Source: Sipunculus nudus (Eukaryota > Annelida > Sipuncula > Golfingiida > Sipunculidae). Taken from it: 64,000 nucleotides of DNA. Of this stretch, positions 56,569 through 64,000 are shown piece after piece. The stretch's first letter is position 1. Each line of letters opens with the position of its first letter. A program made the translations under genes and the position numbers. A model generated the notes under the pieces. That model did not search any database. It was not told the origin of the DNA and saw nothing but the letters and a program-made list of their open reading frames with translations. Location: the NCBI GenBank assembly GCA_026874595.1, contig CM049309.1:10009076-10073075 (forward strand). Direction: 5' to 3'.

Positions 56569-59500
56569 CTGAAACAAAACAAAAAAATTATATTTTAATA
56601 CATTCAAAATTATACATAGATGGAATAAATGCATACATAAAAATTCATATAAAACACCTTGGCAATGGTTATCATGTATAACACAAAATTTCTCCATTCC
56701 TTCAATGCACATACTTATTCACCAGTAATCACCCATAAATTCTTGTGATTATCTTTAATATGTTAATTTAAATAAAAGCATCAACTGACTGCTCAACTGC
56801 AGTGAAACAATTCACAAAACCAATATTTTTACATTTTTCATTTTAAAAATTCTTATTTGTTACATAAACTCATTTATTTTACATGGATAGTACAAATAGT
56901 TATTGTAACTAATCTAGGCAATCTCCATGTCTCAGATACTGGCATTCAGTAGTCTGTAGGGTTGAGGAAACTTGAGAACCCGGAGAAAACCACTGACTTC
57001 GGACAGGAAATAATAACCCACACTCATAGCCAGACTGGGGATCAAACCTGGGCCGTCAGCTGAGAGAGCCGAGCATTTTACCACTTGACTATCCAGGCCC
57101 AAAACCCTTTATATAACACATGTGCACATTAAGCTTTAAGTTCACTTAATAAACTAGAATATCAGCAGAAGCTGACAAAAGCCCTCTGCCAAAAGAACAG
57201 TGTTTAAAGGTGGTAACAGCAACAAGTACAAAATATCTGTTCTCACATGGATGTATATCTGTACATGTCTCAGTTATAAATTTAAAATGGAGAGGTCTGT
57301 ACCATGATTCATAACAATCCACCAAATGCTTCCTGAAAAATAAGCTTCTAAGTTTTATTCTATTATAAGCTCTGTGACCTTGAAAAGTAGGTCAAGGTCA
57401 CCCATCTTCGAACTTTACCGAGATTTTGTCGATATACATCTTCATCAAAGAAATAAAATTCCTATTGTGAATCCTTTTAGAGATATCCCGCTCACAAGGC
57501 CAAAGTTGAAAAATCCAAGAAAAATTCATTAAAAATCAGAAATTGTAGGTGGCGCCCCCAAACTTGTGCAGCAGTTACAGACTATCAGTCCGTATGATCA
57601 TAGTAAGTATTGTGAAAATCCACCCAATGGTTCCTGAGAAATAAGCTTCCACATATTTTTTCTATAATCAGCTCTAAAACGTAGAAAAATAAGTCAAGGT
57701 CACCCATCTTCGAACTTGACCGAGATTTTGTCAATATACCTCTTCGCCAAAAAAATAAAATTCCTACGGTGAATCCTTTTAGAGATATCCCGCTCACAAG
57801 CCCAAAGTTGAAAAATCCGATAAAAATGGTTCCTGAGTAATAAGCATCTAAGTGTTTTTCTATAATCAGCTCTAAAATGTAGAGAAATAGGTCAAGGTCA
57901 CCCATCTTCGAACTTGACTTAGATTTTGTCAATATACATCTTTACCGAGGAAATAAAATTCTGACAGTGAATCCTTTTTCAGATATCCCGCTCACAAGGT
58001 AAAAGTTAACGGACGCCGGACGGACGGAATGACGGATGGATGGACAGACAGCTTGGGTGATGACAATAGCCCATCAGCATAAGGGCTGAGGGCTAACAAA
58101 AAAGAGAAATGCTTACGAGTATGGAGATGCTGGAACACCAAAGACTAATATATGGTTGCCTTTAAGAAAGAAACGCCACATGCTCTGAAACAACACAGCA
58201 CAATGATTTAAGTAAACATACACAGAAACATTACTGAATAATGTGAGAAGGATTATAAATCATGTACCATTATCATATAACCCTCACTATAAATTGCAAA
58301 CTATAAAAAGAATTGTCTGGCACCTTTTATCAAAGAGAATTCAGTGTTTAAACAGCCATCTGAAGTTATTTTATTTAAATTTGCCAAACCATTCTTAATC
58401 CTCCTAAAAGGTGATATTAAAATGTGTTTTATGTGACAGTTTTAATAAAACTTTGTGCATATGCCATGTGAACACTACAAAAATACTGCCTTGACATACT
58501 GATGTACAAATTCTAATAAAAGCAACTTGATGACTTACATGTGTGTACATTAACTCAGTAAATACAGTAGGGTTTATGTTCTATCTGTAGAAAATATGTG
58601 ACAAATTACTTTTAACTTCAGAATTTATTGACTGGTTAAACAAAACATTAACTCAAGAAAATCAAATGATGACTGCTTTAAATCACACTCATTTTTGGGT
58701 TAACAGATTTTCTGGTTAATTAGCAATTAGACAGATTTTTACATCACCTGAAACTAAATTATGAGAAAAGAATCTTATTTCTGGAGTTAATCAATGTTAA
58801 TGATTTGTTCTGATATTTTTTGGAATAGCCCTTACCTTGTGCACACCACGGACATCAAGGTCCCATAAATGGAAACACTACAAAATAAAACAATACATTC
58901 TTCTTGTCAGCATTTCCTGTACCACTAATTTCCCCTTAGATAAAATATTCCATTTTAAGTTTCCCTTATGAAAAGCAGATTACTTTTAAGTGTATATCAT
59001 GATATCATCTAACCAAAGTCTGCTGACAATCTGCGAACAAACCAATAAAAAGACATGCCAAATACCTTTTTCACATGGTAAATGCAAACTTGTTTCAAAC
59101 TGTTTTAAAAGTGTTTTAGAGCATTCACATGGCAAACAATGGGGTTTTCAAACCATTTTGGCCAAAGCATATTCGATCAAGCTCAGGAGGTGGTTTCCGA
59201 CCGTTTTGAATGTGAATCATTTTAAGTGTTGTGCAAATGCTCTAGAATGGTTTTGACTCAGTTTTCAAGCAGCAACTCTGTCACAGCACAAGTGTGAATG
59301 CTTGTGTCACTGTCAGTATGTTGTTACATTGTTCCACATGTGAAATGTACACAACACACATGTGTGAATGCACTAAATCAGTTTGAAAGCATTTTGTGTG
59401 TAAAAGGGGTGTAAAACTGGGGGTTTAAAATTACAATGTTGTACTGATATACTGCCGTATTTGGTAAAATATTGACATAGGCATGGAAACTGAATGGTAA

Positions 59501-62500
59501 TATTCCATACATGTATTGTATTATTGTATGTATCGTGACATGACCAATATGTGTCATTAATATCAGGAGATAATATACCAGGCTTCTCCGTCTGGGGCTT
59601 TGGGCCACGTATACAGTGGAACCTGCTTTACGACCATCTCATAATAACAACCACTTTTCTTGGTTCCGAATATATGATCCAGGTAACTAAGAATGTCAGA
59701 AATACGACCACCCCCAAATTACCACCACTTTGGTCAGTTCCAAAGTGGTCATAATTGTGGGGTTCTATTGCAGTTAGTTATTATTATAATATAATTATAA
59801 GGATGATTGCCTCAAGGCTTCCTTATGTTTATACATAATGGTACATATTTGCACTTTAATAAGTTTAATACATTTTCTATAATTGTCAGTGGAGATACTC
59901 AGTTGTTACATCATTGACAAAGATGCCAAGAGTGTCCTAAGTGGGGCTAATTTCAAAATTTTGCCACAGATCCTGAGAAAATTCACATTATTTTGCATTA
60001 ATATATCCCAGCAGCATACATCAGAAACTATGCTAGTGTATCAAGTGGGTGAACTTGCATTGCCATTTGTTTTATTTGTAATGGAATTAAATTGGTCACC
60101 AAGTGCAACATATAAACTAGTTTGACCTGCAGTAAGAAAGTTGTAAGAAATTTAGATGAGTTAAATTACCTTAGATAACTGTTTCCACGTTGTATATTCT
60201 GTAGCATGGTCCATTTTTATGTAAATGGCATATGTTTTCCCCTGAAATTAAACAAAATGTTCACATAAAAATATTTTCTTCATTAGACTATTTTACAGAT
60301 TTTATGTACAATTCAAAAGATTTTTTCTTAAACATTTGCTGCCATGAATCTATTAAAACTTGTTTTATACAAGCTGTTAACTATGTATAAGGATGACCAC
60401 AATGCCATGGATAAAAATCTTTGATATATGACTATTTTTTAAAATCGATCTATACTTGAAAATACTTATATGACTAGCATTAGGCCAATTAGGCTAATCC
60501 TTTTGATTTGAATGAATTATGCTAAAAATACCAACCAGCATAAGCTGCTATTTTATGGCATAATTCTTTTATCAATGGAGAATGAGTTCAAGCTGATTTA
60601 CCACAAGGTGTAACTGTTAAGCTGTATATCTGAAAAACAAGCTGGCTTAGCTATACTGAAACATATCAGTTTGAATTACTATAAAAGAATCTTGCTAAAA
60701 TTGGCAATTTGACAAATATGTCACAACAGATTCAAGGGGTAAATTCTACTTTAGGAAAACAAGATTGTAATGACCAGATTTTAAATATTCACCTTTGTTG
60801 AGGGGATAAAATTTTCCTCACAGGGAGACTTGCTGTGATCAACTGGGATGGCACTTTGAACTAGTTTGTGGACAAGGATTTCATAGGCATCCTTCTGCAT
60901 ACTGTAAAGTAAACGAAAATCAACAGTTAAATATACCCATTTCCAATAAGCAAAGCTCTGTTTCTGATGACACAAAAAATGTTTACAGTTATAGTTTTCA
61001 AGATAACTATATAAATGTTGAAATACAGGATCTTTTACTTGTAAAATATATTTAAGTGCAATAAGATGCCTATACAAGGGTATTGATGATGAATCAATTT
61101 TTTTAATATATATTTTAAAACCTGACATATATGAAGATACAAATACAGTTAAACATATATAAAGATACATATACAGTTACTTTATCAGTAAGATCATGAA
61201 GTTTGGTTGTAACAACATATTATATGATATGTATTGTAATCCTTCACTCACATTACAGAACATCAAGGATCCAAAATTATAACTTTTATTTGTTCAAGTA
61301 TGCTTGGTGCTTCATTAATAATAAATAATGAAAAAAACCCTCAATTAGCCAGTTTGATTGTGTAGCAACTAGCCAATCAGATAAAGATCAACAGAATATA
61401 AGCAACATTGCAACAAAAAATTTGTTTTGCCAAAGATCAAAACTGCCACAAAACCAAATGAGAATTAATGACAGAAGTTGTGTTTGTCTGTTTATCTGTG
61501 TACAAGATGTCTGAAGACTTTTTTTATGAAAAATTTTGAAGGCAATTAACATTTTGTTTTGATATCATAAATATTTCTGGTATGTGCTGCCTCAGTGTTG
61601 CCAAATTTGACCATATGGTGTATAACTTACCTGTCTACATCTTTTAACTTGACATGAGGTAGTGTGTTGAGTGAGTGTTTCTTAAAATATAATTCCTGGA
61701 AGTAGGCGTTCATATTTGTGCCTTTGGTGCCAAAATGGTAAGTACGAGAGACGTCAGGGATGATGCATTCACGCTCCTTACGAACTGAGGGAAGACGCAT
61801 CCACATATCCCAGTCCCAAAGCTGGAAATGATACAAAAATATTTAACGATTACATACACTTAAGTCACATTTTCACCCAGTTTTTAAACCATTCGATATA
61901 TAAACCATATGTATACTTAGGATAATAAGATAACAAGCAAATTTGTGGAATTTATGTCATCCACTTCCACCTCCTGTTGTCCCCTTTTGTCTTCTCAATA
62001 TGTTTTAGTTTTTATTTTCCCCTGAAGATGTCTCCACATGTCATAGTGCCTGTGAGTTAGTTTTCATTGTCCCATGAAGATGTCTCAACATGTCATAATT
62101 TTTTTGTGCATGGGGAACAAAAGGGAAAATTTTTGTTTGTTTTGGAGCTGGTGATAATAATTTTTCAGACAGACACTTCAAACCAATCCCAACCAAGGTA
62201 TGCATGAGAGCTATCACTGACCAAATTTTGAATGAAATCAGATAATATTTACTATAGTTATCACATGGAAACGAAACCCGATGGACAGACAGATGGGAAA
62301 AACCCAAATCAATGTCCCCATTCAATTATTTCCTCTGCACCTTATAGTACACAATCTGATGTATTATTTTTATCAATGAACATTCCTGAACTACCAAAGA
62401 ATTATTTAATTTGTGTAATGCTTTTCTTGCTATCTTTAAAAGAAACTCGAATGAATTTGATTTTGCACTTCTAAACCCACGAGAGGGGAGACATAATTTC

Positions 62501-63341
62501 CTAGTAATGTCCTGAGCCATTGGGCATACACCTTTACCCCTTACCCCCTGAGCATGAAAATCAAGGTCAAGGTTACCACTCATTATTCATGAAATAACTG
62601 ACTGTCTCTCGATTAAACAAGTTCTCTGAAAGCACAGCTGCCACAGCCTTGCTAATAGAGTATGTTCTCTACCTTTTCTGGTGTGGGCCAGTTAGGTTCC
62701 AGGTCCTGCTTATAAAGGGTTCGTTTGAGAATCCAGCCTAGTCCAGGCATCGTCTCTACGCGATACAGGAGGCTCGGATCCTGGCATGAATGTTCATAAC
62801 CCTGGAATATCAGGTATACAGGTTAGATGTAATCACCAGTTAATCATTCTCGAGTGTTAAACCAAGGTTTCATCAGGAGAACCATCATTATCACTATAAA
62901 ATACATCTATGAATTTCATTCTATCTAAACAGTTAAAATCACAACAATGCAATCAATAAATTGTCACCATTACATACACTTTATATTATAATTATACAAG
63001 TTTCATGAATTTGCCACTACTATTAAATTATTACACTATTTTCTTTTAACTTAATTGCATAATACATATGATTCTATTATCATCAGTTTATTATACTTTT
63101 CTTTTGTTACTGTGTCCACTAAACTTTCTAATTAACCAATATCATCATTTATGTTTTTCTAGTTTCATGATTATCATCACTATATTTTACTCTAGTTTCA
63201 CTAATACTAGATAGCCCTTCTAAGCCACATTTCAATAACAGTGGATTTAATATTTAGAATATACTTACCTGATCATTCCAAGCAGATACACAATAAATAC
63301 TGTCATCTTGTTCCAGCAGATGAAAGGTTTGGCTGAAATAA
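56502..63341 (-). CDS. POMGNT1: POMGNT1-like O-mannose beta-1,2-GlcNAc-transferase, 3' coding exons (partial)
   Basis: Eight minus-strand exons join in frame: 63341-63269, 62801-62673, 61821-61631, 60901-60793, 60241-60170, 58877-58836, 58184-58117 and 56568-56502. They give the last 249 residues plus TAG. The segment matches the C-terminal part of the GT13 catalytic domain of vertebrate POMGNT1: [14 protein letters not shown]-like start, [47 protein letters not shown] and a VTPI tail. The enzyme adds GlcNAc to O-mannose (on alpha-dystroglycan in vertebrates) in the Golgi. The Trp and Arg of WDLDVR correspond, from memory, to human W600 and R605, which help bind substrate; the Asp residues of WDWDMW include the proposed catalytic base. 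The stem domain, membrane anchor and metal-binding Asp motif lie beyond 64000. The exact 3' UTR end was not found. Confidence 0.94.
56875..57100 (-). mobile_element. tRNA-derived SINE
   Basis: Read on the minus strand it starts GGGCCTGGATAGTCAAGTGG. An A-box-like TAGTCAAGTGGTAAAAT lies at 57091-57075 and a B-box-like GGTTTGATCC at 57048-57039, as in a tRNA promoter. A central stretch GTGGTTTTCTCCGGGTTCTC follows, resembling conserved central domains of metazoan SINEs. It lies in the last intron of the POMGNT1-like gene, in its sense orientation. Family name not assigned. Confidence 0.75.
57343..58080 (-). repeat. Partly tandem interspersed repeat
   Basis: GTCAAGGTCACCCATCTTCG recurs at 57391, 57693 and 57891. 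TTTTAGAGATATCCCGCTCA and AATAAAATTCCTA also recur. The end near 58010-58080 has GGACGCCGGACGGACGGAAT and GGGTGATGACAATAGCCCAT. Confidence 0.75.
58117..58184 (-). CDS. POMGNT1: POMGNT1-like short exon
   Basis: 68 nt encoding [20 protein letters not shown] then PY, with TC left over for the next exon. The acceptor is TTGTTTCAG and the donor GTAAGC. It matches human LWRLFRKKNHFLVVGVPASPY. It has no ATG-started frame of useful size and is easily missed. Confidence 0.93.
58836..58877 (-). CDS. POMGNT1: POMGNT1-like micro-exon with substrate-binding residues
   Basis: 42 nt encoding [14 protein letters not shown]. The acceptor is TTTTGTAG and the donor GTAAGG. It is a well-conserved stretch; the Trp and second Arg-side residues align with human W600 and R605. 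Confidence 0.95.
59612..59774. mobile_element. 163-bp TIR element (TACAGTGGAACCTGC family)
   Basis: The left end TACAGTGGAACCTGCTTTAC and the right end GGGGTTCTATTGCAGTTA are imperfect inverted repeats; ACGACCACC phrases lie inside. It is in a POMGNT1 intron. Confidence 0.65.
60170..60241 (-). CDS. POMGNT1: POMGNT1-like exon
   Basis: 24 codons, [20 protein letters not shown] then QLSK. The acceptor is TAATTTCAG and the donor GTAATT. FTTWTQLAK is the human counterpart of the end. Confidence 0.94.
60793..60901 (-). CDS. POMGNT1: POMGNT1-like exon
   Basis: Completes a Ser codon, then [20 protein letters not shown] and [16 protein letters not shown]. The acceptor is ACTTTACAG and the donor GTGAAT. 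DHSK-PCE matches the vertebrate enzyme. Confidence 0.95.
61631..61821 (-). CDS. POMGNT1: POMGNT1-like exon (catalytic core)
   Basis: 191 nt with [31 protein letters not shown] and [19 protein letters not shown], ending in phase 2. The acceptor is ATTTCCAG and the donor GTAAGT. Confidence 0.97.
62040..62330 (-). repeat. Inverted copy of GGGGACATTGATTTGGGTTT repeat
   Basis: CCAAATCAATGTCCCC near 62320 and AATCCCAACCAAGGTATGCA at ~62185 are reverse complements of phrases at 32300-32440. Confidence 0.75.
62673..62801 (-). CDS. POMGNT1: POMGNT1-like exon
   Basis: 43 codons, [20 protein letters not shown] then [19 protein letters not shown] and TPEK. The acceptor is ATATTCCAG and the donor GTAGAG; both phases are 0. 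Confidence 0.96.
63269..63341 (-). CDS. POMGNT1: POMGNT1-like exon (5'-most in window)
   Basis: One base completes a split codon, then [20 protein letters not shown] and WNDQ. The acceptor is TTATTTCAG and the donor GTAAGT. It corresponds to the catalytic-domain segment just after the metal-binding motif. Confidence 0.94.
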
Positions 63342-63475
63342 CTGAAATAAAAAAAAGGATAAAATTAAAAAAAAAAAAACAAATATTCCAAATTCTCCGA
63401 TTCTCTACAACAATGAAATGCACAAATTACTTGATTTATATCTGAGCCTGTTGATACCAATATAAGATATGGAAA

Positions 63476-63823
63476 TTAGGCCCAAAAAAAATTAAAGGTA
63501 TGGTTCTCAGGCACCGCCCGCATCAATTTTTAACCCCTGCATCAAAAATTTTTATTTTGATTTTCAATAAAAACTTTTCAATATTGAGCTGCTGATGCTC
63601 CGACATTTCTTTCAAGAAGATAAAATCATACAATTTACTTTGTTTTGAAGTGCTTTTACTTATTTAACAAAATAAAACTGTTATTTTCATGCTTTTTCCT
63701 TTTCATTTGACATTTTTATCGAAACATACCAAAAAATTTAAAATAAAAAAAACGCCCGCCCGTATTGATTTCTGAAAAAAAAGTGCCTGAGAACCATGCC
63801 CCTTTTTTTTATTTTGGCCTTAG
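63476..63823. mobile_element. 348-bp TIR element (GGTATGGTTCTCAGGCAC family)
   Basis: Starts TTAGGCCC...GGTATGGTTCTCAGGCACCG and ends AGTGCCTGAGAACCATGCCC...TTTTGGCCTTAGG. CGCCCGC and CGCCCGCCCG sit just inside. It is a relative of 21304-21602. Confidence 0.85.
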
Positions 63824-64000
63824 GGTTGCAAAATTTATTAAAATTGCAACTGGTTCAAGAGGTTTGGTATAAATGCCACTGGAATGAATCAACTTTCAGA
63901 ATTACTTTACCATCTGTACTAGATAGAAAAAGATAAAAGAATCTGTAAAGGTTTCATTATGTACATATATCTATAATAAAGGCATACTCTTTTTTATGAA

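Noticed and set aside
56419-56712. 97-codon minus-strand open frame over the last POMGNT1 exon
   Set aside because: It is the wrong frame. Splice phase from 58184-58117 and similarity to the vertebrate C-terminus select the shorter frame ending at 56502.
57585-57932. 115-codon minus-strand open frame with an internal repeat
   Set aside because: The peptide repeat mirrors the tandem nucleotide repeat (GTCAAGGTCACCCATCTTCG units); it is intronic repeat.
1-64000. CRISPR arrays, operons, Shine-Dalgarno sites, phage or viral genes
   Set aside because: The window is eukaryotic. The tandem arrays have no unique-spacer structure, and no reverse transcriptase, integrase or transposase frame was recognised.

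Overview
The window looks like a gene-poor, repeat-rich piece of an invertebrate nuclear genome, most likely a mollusc and probably a bivalve. It is AT-rich, has short exons with canonical GT/AG borders and long introns, and carries several repeat types I associate with bivalve genomes: repeats rich in TCTGTCTGTTTG and AGGTCA, short terminal-inverted-repeat (TIR) elements, and a tRNA-derived SINE. The species assignment is inference. Nothing prokaryotic, organellar or viral was recognised.

Three protein-coding genes can be read from spliced exons. (1) The first three coding exons of an OSBPL9/ORP9-like oxysterol-binding protein lie on the minus strand (20010 down to 15038); the gene continues past the left edge. 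(2) A complete DEPDC1-like gene lies on the plus strand, with 12 coding exons from 20207 to 45374. All splice phases agree and it predicts a 948-residue protein with a DEP domain, a degenerate RhoGAP-like region, a long disordered middle and a conserved C-terminal domain. (3) The last eight coding exons of a POMGNT1-like O-mannose beta-1,2-N-acetylglucosaminyltransferase lie on the minus strand (63341 down to 56502); its 5' part lies beyond the right edge. OSBPL9 and DEPDC1 are head to head with only 196 bp between start codons, so this interval must hold a shared promoter. It has two CCAAT boxes 32 bp apart and several TTTGAA (CHR-like) hexamers, the layout known from animal G2/M promoters. 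Two further open segments on the minus strand (51397-51269 and 50973-50593) may be exons of a gene I cannot identify.

Layout: 1-5150, interspersed and tandem repeats in OSBPL9 intron 3; 5172-13079, a 7.9-kb composite repeat block with inverted ends, holding arrays of about 200, 148 and 330 bp; 14467-14866, a 200-bp tandem duplication; 15038-20010, OSBPL9 exons; 20011-20206, shared promoter; 20207-45374, DEPDC1, with TIR elements and old repeats in its introns; 45375-56501, intergenic, with minisatellites, nested TIR elements, a large fold-back element and the unidentified exon candidates; 56502-63341, POMGNT1 3' exons with a SINE and repeats in the introns; 63476-63823, another TIR element.

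The three genes have unrelated jobs: lipid transfer at membrane contacts, mitotic regulation, and Golgi O-mannose glycosylation. Human OSBPL9, DEPDC1 and POMGNT1 all lie on chromosome 1p (from memory), so the window may keep an old linkage group. The most interesting non-genic signal is a set of about ten same-orientation motifs matching the animal CTCF core, carried by different tandem repeat families between 6.0 and 12.1 kb. Two more in opposite orientation lie in a 44-bp minisatellite just downstream of DEPDC1.
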